Shown: positions 1 through 12,304 of the stretch, piece by piece
Position numbering within the stretch: the stretch's first letter is position 1
Layout: every line of letters starts with the position of its first letter
Assembly (NCBI RefSeq): GCF_005434945.1
Contig: NZ_SKCH01000003.1
Location: forward strand, 1 to 64,000
Direction of reading: 5' to 3'
Source: Prescottella subtropica
Lineage (GTDB): Bacteria > Actinomycetota > Actinomycetes > Mycobacteriales > Mycobacteriaceae
Length of the DNA stretch: 64,000 nucleotides
Notes under the pieces: generated by a model
The model's database searches: none
The model's input: only the letters and a program-made list of their open reading frames with translations
What the model was told of the DNA's origin: nothing
Translations under genes and position numbers: made by a program

Positions 1-88
1 CACGCGACGTCGGCATTCCTACTGCGACAACACATCCCCGAACGCCTACGAACGCCACTTCTCCGATAGCATCGGCGACGCAGCGTAA
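1..88 (+). CDS. IS3-family transposase OrfB, C-terminal tail (cut by window edge)
   Basis: Reading from base 2, an open frame of 28 codons ends with TAA at 86-88. It reads like the end of an IS3-family integrase-type transposase: an RRRHS segment followed by a TSPNAYERHF segment, corresponding to the common 'RRRHSxxxxxSPxxFE' tail of OrfB. The rest lies left of the window, so completeness cannot be judged. It is followed at once by a terminal-repeat-like sequence and then by cas4-cas1, so the element sits directly against the CRISPR adaptation genes. Assignment rests on a short motif only. Confidence 0.65.
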   Translation, partial: TRRRHSYCDNTSPNAYERHFSDSIGDAA

Positions 89-120
89 TCCACCCCTGTG
101 TCCACTATCCGGGGGTAAGG
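1..120 (+). mobile_element. Right end of an IS3-family insertion sequence
   Basis: After the transposase stop, the sequence TGTCCACTATCCGGGG (about 98-113) resembles the terminal inverted repeats of actinobacterial IS3-group elements, which often contain TGTCCACT followed by a G-run. The exact boundary and any target-site duplication cannot be fixed because the left end is outside the window. Confidence 0.5.
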
Positions 121-205
121 CCCAATACCGGGCGGTGGGGGTTCGTTCATGATGATCGTGTGCGCGTTTGTCTGATTGATCAGATTTACGGAGGGGGTAC
201 TTCAC

Positions 206-1861
206 GTGGAGGACATGGTCGAACAGCCGGATCTGTTGCCGGCGCGAATGCTCAACGAGTTCGTCTACTGCCCGAGGCTGTTCTACTTGGAGTGGGTCGA
301 CTCTCGGTGGGCGGACAGCGAAGACACGGTGCAGGGGGATTGGACTCACCGAAAGGTCGACCGCAAAGCTGGCGTTCTACCGTCACCCGACGATGTCGAG
401 TTCCTCGGTCGGGCGACGTCGGTTCGGCTGGAATCCAGCCGCCTCGGACTGGTCGCGGTCGTCGACCGGATCGAGGGCAGAGGCGGGACCGTGGTTCCGG
501 TCGATGTCAAGAAAGGCCGGCCAGGCAAAGACGGGCGTCCCTGGCCCGCCGACCGCATCCAGGTTCTCGCCCAGTCTGCGCTGTTGCGTGACAACGGCTA
601 CCTCGTCGACGAGGCAGTTCTCTACTACGCGGAGACGCATCAACGAGTATCTGTGGACGTCGACGATGAAGCGCTCGACGAGGTTCGGCAGGTCCTCGAC
701 GAGGCGCGTCGCGTCGCCGCAGAGCCGCGCCCGCCGTTGCCGCTCGTCGGTAGCCGGAAGTGCCCGAAATGCTCACTGGTCGGACTCTGCTTACCCGACG
801 AGACGAATGCGCTCCTCGCCCGCGAGGACGGACCGGCACGAACGATCTTGCCGCGAGATCCGGATACGCGTCCGGTCTACGTCACCGAAGCTGGAGCGGC
901 AGTGGGGATCCGAGGTGGACGGTTGCGGGTCACCAAGGATGATCGTGTGCTGGTAGAGACCCGATTGATCGATGTGTCGCAGCTGTGCGTGTACGGCAAT
1001 GTTCAGGTCAGTTCGCAAGCACTGGCGGAGTTGTGGTCGGCGGGAGCGCCGGTTCTCTGGTTCTCGTACGGCGGTTGGCTGCGCGGATGGGCTCAGGGAG
1101 AGATGTCGAAGTACGTCGAGTTGCGGCGACGGCAGTTGATCGTGCACGCGCAAGGCGGATTCGATGTCGCGAAACAGCTGATCGTCGGCAAGATCAAGAA
1201 CTCCCGGACTTTGTTGCGCCGTAATGCCCGTGGGGACGTGGCCGCAGAGGTGGCGCAGTTGGGTGCACTTGTGAAGGGTGCTGAACAGGCAGAATCCGCA
1301 GCATCGCTCTTGGGGATCGAAGGGACAGCTGCGCGGATCTACTTCTCGAGGTTTTCGTCGATGCTGTCGACCTCGGAGGCGATGGCGGCCACTTTCGACG
1401 AGAACGGCAGACGTCGCCGGCCCGCTCCAGACCCCGTCAACGCTCTACTCGGATTCACGTATGCGCTGCTGGTGAAGGACATCGTGGCCACCTGCCTGGC
1501 AGTAGGCTTGGACCCGTATCTCGGCGTGTACCACCGTCCCCGCTACGGTCGTCCGGCGCTGGCGTTGGATCTGATGGAGGAGTTTCGGCCGCTGATCGCG
1601 GACTCCGTGGTGATCAACGTGCTCAACAACGGGGAAATCTCCGAGAGCGACTTCACCAGGAAGGGAGATGCAGCCTGGCTGACTCCGAACGGGCGTAAGT
1701 CGGTGCTTCGCGCCTACGAACGTCGGATGGACACGGTAGTCACGCATCCGGTGTTCAAGTACAAGATCAGCTACCGAAGGGTCTTGGATGTGCAGGCGAG
1801 GATATTGGCGGGCGTCATGATCGGCGAGATCGACCAGTACGTACCGATGACGACGAGGTGA
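206..1861 (+). CDS. cas4-cas1: CRISPR-associated Cas4-Cas1 fusion protein (type I-G/I-U)
   Basis: Spacer-acquisition integrase fused to its PAM-processing nuclease; it works with Cas2 to trim prespacers and insert them at the leader end of the array. The N-terminal Cas4 part has a first cysteine in YCPRLFY (about residue 22), the RecB-type core with PVDVKKG, and a closing cysteine cluster CPKCSLVGLC (about 185-195) for an iron-sulfur cluster. The Cas1 part carries GIEGTAAR with the metal-binding Glu (about 370) and the HRPRYGRPALALDLMEEFRP segment with catalytic His and acidic residues (about 440-460). GTG 206 was chosen because GGAGGGGG lies 8 nt upstream; an in-frame TTG at 176 and an ATG at 215 are alternatives. 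The fusion is the hallmark of type I-G systems. cas2 begins 4 nt after the stop. The IS end lies about 90 bp upstream. Confidence 0.93.
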   Translation: MEDMVEQPDLLPARMLNEFVYCPRLFYLEWVDSRWADSEDTVQGDWTHRKVDRKAGVLPSPDDVEFLGRATSVRLESSRLGLVAVVDRIEGRGGTVVPVDVKKGRPGKDGRPWPADRIQVLAQSALLRDNGYLVDEAVLYYAETHQRVSVDVDDEALDEVRQVLDEARRVAAEPRPPLPLVGSRKCPKCSLVGLCLPDETNALLAREDGPARTILPRDPDTRPVYVTEAGAAVGIRGGRLRVTKDDRVLVETRLIDVSQLCVYGNVQVSSQALAELWSAGAPVLWFSYGGWLRGWAQGEMSKYVELRRRQLIVHAQGGFDVAKQLIVGKIKNSRTLLRRNARGDVAAEVAQLGALVKGAEQAESAASLLGIEGTAARIYFSRFSSMLSTSEAMAATFDENGRRRRPAPDPVNALLGFTYALLVKDIVATCLAVGLDPYLGVYHRPRYGRPALALDLMEEFRPLIADSVVINVLNNGEISESDFTRKGDAAWLTPNGRKSVLRAYERRMDTVVTHPVFKYKISYRRVLDVQARILAGVMIGEIDQYVPMTTR

Positions 1862-1865
1862 CGAG

Positions 1866-2153
1866 ATGGCGCGGCGACGGTACCTGATCGCGTACGACAT
1901 CCGGGATCCGAAGCGGCTCAGGCGAGTCTGCAAGGTTATGGAGGCCTACGGGGTTCGGATCCAGTACTCGGTGTTCCTGTGCGACCTGTCGGGCATCGAG
2001 TTTGCGCGCTGGCGGGCCGAGATTCACTCCCAGATGGATTTGGGCATGGACTCCGTAGTGCACGTCAACCTCGGTGCAGTCGAAGGGGCTACCACCATCG
2101 AAACCATCGGTGTCCCGAGGCTCATGCCGCCATCCGGGGCCGTGATCGTATGA
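1866..2153 (+). CDS. cas2: CRISPR-associated endoribonuclease-fold protein Cas2
   Basis: A 95-residue protein of typical Cas2 length; it bridges two Cas1 dimers in the integration complex. The N-terminus RRRYLIAYDIRDPKRLRRV is the classical first strand with the conserved Asp (YDI), and YGVRIQYSVFLCDLSG matches the second-strand segment of the ferredoxin-like fold. It starts 4 nt after cas4-cas1 with the overlapping ribosome-binding region AGGTGACGAG, so the two are surely co-transcribed. The array leader follows directly. Confidence 0.95.
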   Translation: MARRRYLIAYDIRDPKRLRRVCKVMEAYGVRIQYSVFLCDLSGIEFARWRAEIHSQMDLGMDSVVHVNLGAVEGATTIETIGVPRLMPPSGAVIV

Positions 2154-2322
2154 ACGCGAGCGGTCCGTGCGGTACGGAATCCCTGGGGACCGCTCGCGCC
2201 CAGCTCAGCACGCACATTGACAAGTCGATAGTGAAATCTCGGATGCATGTGACACTGTGTATCGGATGCCTCTCGCGAGAGGGCCTGTTTCTGCAGGTCA
2301 AACACCCCAAATTTCGGGAGCT
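2154..2322 (+). promoter_or_regulatory. CRISPR leader
   Basis: The 169 bp between cas2 and the first repeat hold no gene and are less GC-rich than the surroundings. GCGAGCGGTCC (2156-2166) pairs with GGACCGCTCGC (2187-2197), an 11-bp hairpin just after the cas2 stop that could end the cas transcript. A TTGACA hexamer at 2217-2222 is a candidate -35 element for array transcription, but I see no convincing -10 partner. The leader position agrees with the decayed repeat lying at the far end of the array. Confidence 0.65.
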
Positions 2323-5025
2323 CTCGTCCGTGCCCAAGCGGCACGGCCTCATTGAGGCAAGAAGGCCGCAGCGAGCGCAACCAAGGCCGAACGTCTCGTC
2401 CGTGCCCAAGCGGCACGGCCTCATTGAGGCTCCTCCGGGATCGACGACGGCCTGCCGGCCGCCGAGCTCGTCCGTGCCCAAGCGGCACGGCCTCATTGAG
2501 GCGCGGGCCGTGCGCTTACGTCGTCCGGGCGTCTCAGCTCGTCCGTGCCCAAGCGGCACGGCCTCATTGAGGCCACGAGTGCGCCGAGTCGATGCTGTCG
2601 GATGCGGACTCGTCCGTGCCCAAGCGGCACGGCCTCATTGAGGCGAGAACCATCCGTGGGTGGCCGTCCGCCACGATGACGACCCTCGTCCGTGCCCAAG
2701 CGGCACGGCCTCATTGAGGCGCTTCGCTCACAGGAGGGGGCCGTCCGATGGCCGCTCTCGTCCGTGCCCAAGCGGCACGGCCTCATTGAGGCCTTGCACT
2801 TGGACAGATCTGTCCAATATCATCCCTGCTCGTCCGTGCCCAAGCGGCACGGCCTCATTGAGGCCCCACTCTCCATCAGCCGTGTACGCGAGATCCTGAC
2901 CGGCTCGTCCGTGCCCAAGCGGCACGGCCTCATTGAGGCTCGATCCGGCTGGTCGCGCTCTTGATCGCGTTCTCCTCGTCCGTGCCCAAGCGGCACGGCC
3001 TCATTGAGGCGTCATGCCCAGGTATCCGGCCAGCCGCTCGCGGCCCTCGTCCGTGCCCAAGCGGCACGGCCTCATTGAGGCGACTTCGGCGGGCCGCGCC
3101 CGCTGTCCGGGCTGCGGCTCGTCCGTGCCCAAGCGGCACGGCCTCATTGAGGCCGGCCGAGGGAGGACTCGAGGGCGTCGTCGACGCGGGCTCGTCCGTG
3201 CCCAAGCGGCACGGCCTCATTGAGGCGCGATCACACCCTCGTTCAGCACGAAGGTCGACGGCCTCGTCCGTGCCCAAGCGGCACGGCCTCATTGAGGCTC
3301 TGGCCCCCGATTCCCTCCCGGCCCGATCCGGAGGGGCTCGTCCGTGCCCAAGCGGCACGGCCTCATTGAGGCGGCGGCGCCCTGCGCGGCTCGGTAGTCC
3401 GTGCCGTGCTCGTCCGTGCCCAAGCGGCACGGCCTCATTGAGGCCCATCGTTCCTCCTCGTCGTTCCACCCTGGTCGAACATCTCGTCCGTGCCCAAGCG
3501 GCACGGCCTCATTGAGGCCTCGAGGGGGCAGCGGAATGAGTCACACGGGTACCTCTCGTCCGTGCCCAAGCGGCACGGCCTCATTGAGGCGCTCTCAGTG
3601 AGGGCCCGTCGCAGTCGGTGACGGCTCGTCCGTGCCCAAGCGGCACGGCCTCATTGAGGCGGCGTGTTCACCCGCGACGGGGCCGTGGACCTCACCGCTC
3701 GTCCGTGCCCAAGCGGCACGGCCTCATTGAGGCCACAACAAGGCGTGGCGGCCCGCCCTCCGCAAGCTGCTCGTCCGTGCCCAAGCGGCACGGCCTCATT
3801 GAGGCTTTCGGACGACCTTCTTGCGGTCCTGAGCCTGGAAAGCTCGTCCGTGCCCAAGCGGCACGGCCTCATTGAGGCCCGTACGACGTGTTCTGCCAGA
3901 TGGTGCAGGCCGCGCTCGTCCGTGCCCAAGCGGCACGGCCTCATTGAGGCGAGACGGCCTGCGGGTTGGCCTCGATGTAGCGGCGCTCGTCCGTGCCCAA
4001 GCGGCACGGCCTCATTGAGGCAGAAGCCGTCGACGGGGTGGCCGCGGGCTGATCTCGCTCGTCCGTGCCCAATCGGCACGGCCTCATTGAGGCCGTTGCA
4101 CCGTTCGCCCTCTGGCAGATGTAGCAACGCCCTCGTCCGTGCCCAAGCGGCACGGCCTCATTGAGGCCCTGTGTAACGCGTTGAGCGCGAAGGGGATTGT
4201 GCCCTCGTCCGTGCCCAAGCGGCACGGCCTCATTGAGGCACGAGCAACAACACCTACTACCCGTCCGCGAACATCTCGTCCGTGCCCAAGCGGCACGGCC
4301 TCATTGAGGCGACCGCTGGGACGTGCGGGAACTCGCCGCGGACCCCTCGTCCGTGCCCAAGCGGCACGGCCTCATTGAGGCTCGACCCCCCTCGAACCTG
4401 GCCGCCGCCGCCCGTGGCCTCGTCCGTGCCCAAGCGGCACGGCCTCATTGAGGCCCCGCACCGTTGCGGGCGCCGGGTCACGAGGGCGACCTCGTCCGTG
4501 CCCAAGCGGCACGGCCTCATTGAGGCGAGGGAGTCCTGGACTGCGCGCATGAACTCGCCCGGCTCGTCCGTGCCCAAGCGGCACGGCCTCATTGAGGCTT
4601 CTGTGGCTTCGCGGTCGCATACCGCAACGACGGCTCGTCCGTGCCCAAGCGGCACGGCCTCATTGAGGCACCTCGTCGAGGGAGACGTGAGCCTCAACCC
4701 CGTCCGCTCGTCCGTGCCCAAGCGGCACGGCCTCATTGAGGCACGGAGTTGCTGAGGCAGGCGTGGGGAGGTGCGGCTCGTCCGTGCCCAAGCGGCACGG
4801 CCTCATTGAGGCGGCAAGGACGCCCCCTGGAACCTGCTCAAGAACATCTCGTCCGTGCCCAAGCGGCACGGCCTCATTGAGGCGATGAGTTCTGGCAGGC
4901 GTACCCGCGACGCCGGGACTCGTCCGTGCCCAAGCGGCACGGCCTCATTGAGGCGGCTGCTTCACGCCCGCAATATCCCGTTCCTCGCTCCTCGTCCGTG
5001 CCGGTGTGCACGGCCTCATTGTGCT
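2323..5025 (+). CRISPR. CRISPR array: 37 full 36-bp repeats plus one degenerate terminal repeat, 37 spacers
   Basis: The repeat begins CTCGTCCGTGCC and ends CCTCATTGAGGC. Its middle forms a 7-bp hairpin, CCGTGCC-CAAGC-GGCACGG, and the 3' end has a weaker CCTC-ATT-GAGG fold. Repeats start at 2323, 2395, 2467, 2538, 2609, 2685 and so on to 4919. All are identical except the 25th (4058-4093), which has AATCGGC instead of AAGCGGC. The terminal repeat (4991-5025) is degenerate, lacks one loop base and differs at its 3' end, but keeps a CCGTGC/GCACGG stem. Spacers are 34-40 nt, most often 35-37. With the decay at the right end and cas2 plus leader at the left, transcription is + and new spacers enter near 2358. 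The ATTGAGGC end resembles type I-G repeats. Confidence 0.98.
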
Positions 5026-5768
5026 CGTTCACCCCGATCATGAATCCGGGTAGAGCGCTTGGCGGATCCCGGCATCGGTGGCGTGTGATGATTCACCCGC
5101 ATCAGCTCCACCACGCACGTCCGCTCCGTGTCCCACGCGATCAGCCGACTGTCGGTGTCGCCGGCGCCGAGCTTGTCGAGTGCCCCGCGGACAAGACCGC
5201 GGTGCAGAGCGCACACGACTGTCGGATTCGCTCGTGCTACCGCTTCGAACGGGCAGGCGTGCAGCACGATGCGTGCGTCGTCAGCGCTCGATTCGAGTAC
5301 GGGCGAGAACCCCATTTCGGCAAACAATGCCGCGACGACCACGGCAGGATCGCCGTCCACCCCGTCCGCCAGATTCTCCGCGGCCCACGCCGCCCCGGCC
5401 GCTTCTGCGCGTTGCGTCGGATCGGCGTCGGCCGGCCCCGACCAATGCTCCGCGAGTACCCGCGCCAACAGTTCATACCCGGCGCCGGGGGAGACGTCCG
5501 GCCTCAACGCTGTCACCGCCCGATACAGCATCCGTGGGCGTCCGCGCCGCGGATGGCTCTCCGATGCCGCTGCAACCAGCCCCGCCGCGATCAATGCGTC
5601 CACATGGAAACGGACCGTCGTCACGTGCAGGCCGTGGGCCTGCGCCAGCTCTTGCGCTGTCACCGGTTCCGATCGGGTCCGCAGATCCTGCAGCAACTGC
5701 GCGCGTCGATTCGGCGTCGCGCCCTCGGCCGTGCCGTCGGAGGAACCGGTTCCCATCTGCTCCCGCAT
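5016..5768 (-). CDS. Winged-helix transcriptional regulator with C-terminal cysteine motif (COG2345-like)
   Basis: A 250-residue protein. Residues about 18-75 form a winged helix (SEPVTAQELAQAHGLHVTTVRFHVDALI), followed by a basic RRGRPRMLY wing. The C-terminal half has HACPFEAVARANPTVVCALH, the Cys/His pattern of COG2345 regulators (SufR-like family), some of which bind an iron-sulfur cluster or metal. It is divergent from the ctaD-like gene; the 24-bp palindrome at 5779-5802 lies 11 bp before the ATG at 5768, so autoregulation and control of ctaD are likely (inference). ATG 5756 is an alternative start. The stop codon (5016-5018) falls inside the degenerate terminal CRISPR repeat, so the last codons are read from repeat DNA. 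A much longer N-terminal frame into ctaD is an antisense artefact. Confidence 0.85.
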   Translation of the reverse strand: MREQMGTGSSDGTAEGATPNRRAQLLQDLRTRSEPVTAQELAQAHGLHVTTVRFHVDALIAAGLVAAASESHPRRGRPRMLYRAVTALRPDVSPGAGYELLARVLAEHWSGPADADPTQRAEAAGAAWAAENLADGVDGDPAVVVAALFAEMGFSPVLESSADDARIVLHACPFEAVARANPTVVCALHRGLVRGALDKLGAGDTDSRLIAWDTERTCVVELMRVNHHTPPMPGSAKRSTRIHDRGERAQ

Positions 5769-5778
5769 ACGGTAAGAC

Positions 5779-5802
5779 TTTAGAGGAACGCGTTCCTCTA
5801 AA
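5779..5802. promoter_or_regulatory. Perfect 24-bp palindrome, candidate operator between regulator and ctaD-like gene
   Basis: TTTAGAGGAACG at 5779-5790 is followed directly by its exact reverse complement at 5791-5802. It sits between the two divergent genes, 11 bp before the regulator start and 27 bp before the leader-peptide ATG at 5830. Its symmetry fits binding by a dimeric winged-helix protein such as the adjacent regulator. Confidence 0.8.
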
Positions 5803-5829
5803 AAAGCTGTCGCTTGCCGGAGGTGAACC

Positions 5830-5865
5830 ATGATCGACGTGATCCCGGGGCCGGATGTGCCATGA
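5830..5865 (+). CDS. Possible 11-codon leader peptide coupled to ctaD
   Basis: An ATG at 5830 preceded by the strong site GGAGGTGA (5819-5826) opens a frame [11 protein letters not shown] that stops at TGA 5863-5865, overlapping the ctaD ATG at 5862 as ATGA. The best ribosome-binding site of the region thus serves this short frame, and ctaD may be translated by coupling. It could instead be chance; no homology can be claimed for so short a peptide. Confidence 0.4.
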   Translation: MIDVIPGPDVP

Positions 5866-7589
5866 CATCCACAGCCGCACCCCGCCAGGCCGTCCGCCCG
5901 TACCCTGCCCGGACCGGTATCAAGGGTTCGTTCGCCTACAAGGCGATCACGACCACCGACCCGAAGATGCTCGGAATCATGTACATGGTCACGTCGATCG
6001 GGTTCTTCATGTTCGGTGGCCTGCTCGCGCTGCTGATGCGCGTCGAGTTGGCCCGTCCGGGACTGCAGTTCCTGTCCAACGAACAGTACAACCAGTTGTT
6101 CACGATGCACGGCACGATCATGCTGCTGCTGTATGCGACCCCGATCGTGTTCGGTTTCGCGAATTACATTCTGCCGCTGCAGATCGGCGCCCCCGACGTC
6201 GCGTTCCCTCGTCTCAACGCGTTGAGCTACTGGATGTACCTGTTCGGGGCGACCATCGCGGTCGGCGGCTTTCTCACCCCCAGCGGTGCCGCAGACTTCG
6301 GCTGGACCGCGTACGCGCCGCTGAGCAGCGCCCTGCATTCACCGGGACTCGGCGCCGACATGTGGGTCACCGGACTGCTGCTCTCCGGGGTCGGCACCAT
6401 TCTCGGTGCGGTCAACATGATCACCACCGTCGTGTGCCTGCGCGCCCCCGGCATGACGATGTTCCGGATGCCGATCTTCACCTGGAACATCCTCGTCACG
6501 ATGATCCTCGTGCTCATGGTGTTCCCGCTGCTCGCGGCCGCACTGGCCGGCCTGCTCGTGGACCGACACCTCGGCGCGCACCTGTTCGATCCCGCCACCG
6601 GCGGTGCGATCCTGTGGCAACACCTGTTCTGGTTCTTCGGCCACCCCGAGGTGTACATCGTGGCGTTGCCGTTCTTCGGCATCGTCTCCGAGATCTTCCC
6701 GGTGTTCTCCCGCAAACCGGTGTTCGGGTACCTCGGACTCGTCTACGCGACGGTCGGGATCGCGGCCCTGTCGTCGGCGGTGTGGGCGCACCACATGTTC
6801 GCCACCGGAGCCGTGCTGCTGCCGTTCTTCTCGTTCATGAGCTTCCTCATCGCGGTGCCGACCGGGGTGAAGTTCTTCAACTGGATCGGCACCATGTGGC
6901 GCGGACAGTTGACGTTCGAGACGCCGATGCTGTTCTCCCTCGGCTTCGTCGTGACGTTCCTGTTCGGCGGCCTGACCGGGGTGATGCTCGCCAGCCCGGC
7001 ACTGGACTTCCACGTCACCGACTCGTATTTCCTTGTCGCCCACTTCCACTACGTGCTGTTCGGCACGATCGTGTTCGCCACCTACGCCGGCATCTACTTC
7101 TGGTTCCCCAAGATGACCGGCCGGATGATGGACGAACGCCTCGGCAAATGGCACTTCTGGTTGACGTTCCTCGGCTTCCACGCCACGTTCCTCGTCCAGC
7201 ACTGGCTCGGCAACGAGGGCATGCCCCGCCGGTATGCCGACTATCTACCGTCCGACGGGTTCACGTTCCTGAACACGTTCTCGACGATCGGCTCGTTCGT
7301 GCTCGGGGCGTCGTTGATCCCGTTCGTGTGGAACGTCTTCACGAGCTACCGGTACGGGCAGGTCGTCACCGTCGACGACCCGTGGGGCTACGGCAACTCC
7401 CTGGAATGGGCCACCAGCTGCCCGCCGCCGCGACACAACTTCACCGAACTGCCCCGGATCCGGTCGGAGCGTCCGGCGTTCGAGTTGCACTATCCGCACA
7501 TGGTCGATCGGCTCCGGGCGGAGAAGCACGTCGGGTGGCATCGGGCTGCCGTGCAGACCGTTTCCGAGTCGGAACGGTCGACTCGGTGA
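5862..7589 (+). CDS. ctaD: Cytochrome c oxidase subunit I (CtaD-like, aa3 type)
   Basis: Catalytic heme-copper subunit that reduces oxygen and pumps protons; membrane protein of 575 residues with about 12 helices. Visible motifs are MHGT (heme-a ligand His, about 83), HPEVYI (CuB His-Tyr cross-link, about 261), WAHHMF (CuB His pair, about 310) and HFHYV (heme ligands, about 394). Length agrees with actinobacterial CtaD. ATG 5862 was chosen for homology and the ATGA overlap with a short upstream frame. No subunit II or III genes adjoin it, so this is probably an extra or alternative subunit I working with subunits encoded elsewhere. A ferredoxin gene follows after 48 bp. Expression is likely controlled by the divergent regulator through the palindrome at 5779-5802. 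Confidence 0.95.
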   Translation: MTSTAAPRQAVRPYPARTGIKGSFAYKAITTTDPKMLGIMYMVTSIGFFMFGGLLALLMRVELARPGLQFLSNEQYNQLFTMHGTIMLLLYATPIVFGFANYILPLQIGAPDVAFPRLNALSYWMYLFGATIAVGGFLTPSGAADFGWTAYAPLSSALHSPGLGADMWVTGLLLSGVGTILGAVNMITTVVCLRAPGMTMFRMPIFTWNILVTMILVLMVFPLLAAALAGLLVDRHLGAHLFDPATGGAILWQHLFWFFGHPEVYIVALPFFGIVSEIFPVFSRKPVFGYLGLVYATVGIAALSSAVWAHHMFATGAVLLPFFSFMSFLIAVPTGVKFFNWIGTMWRGQLTFETPMLFSLGFVVTFLFGGLTGVMLASPALDFHVTDSYFLVAHFHYVLFGTIVFATYAGIYFWFPKMTGRMMDERLGKWHFWLTFLGFHATFLVQHWLGNEGMPRRYADYLPSDGFTFLNTFSTIGSFVLGASLIPFVWNVFTSYRYGQVVTVDDPWGYGNSLEWATSCPPPRHNFTELPRIRSERPAFELHYPHMVDRLRAEKHVGWHRAAVQTVSESERSTR

Positions 7590-7637
7590 TATGCCGGTGA
7601 AAGTGTCTCGGATGCAATCGAACATCAGGAGGAACCG

Positions 7638-12262
<4,625 letters not shown>

Positions 12263-12304
12263 CGGCCTGCACCCAGACCAGAACAGAGCTCAGGAGCGCA
12301 TTCG

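Noticed and set aside
176-205. TTG 176 as start of Cas4-Cas1.
   Set aside because: The GGAGGGGG ribosome-binding site lies inside that extension and is spaced for GTG 206.
2352-4869. Many repetitive open frames across the array with HGLIEA or RPCPSGTASL units on both strands.
   Set aside because: They are translations of the 36-bp CRISPR repeat, whose length is a multiple of three and which contains no stop in several frames; they are not genes.
1-5025. Prophage or integrative element around the CRISPR locus.
   Set aside because: Only one IS3 end is seen; no integrase, phage structural gene or tRNA attachment site is visible in the left 5 kb.
5769-6338. N-terminal extension of the winged-helix regulator by about 190 codons into ctaD.
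   Set aside because: It lies antisense to conserved ctaD sequence and crosses the 24-bp palindrome; the HTH family start fits ATG 5768.
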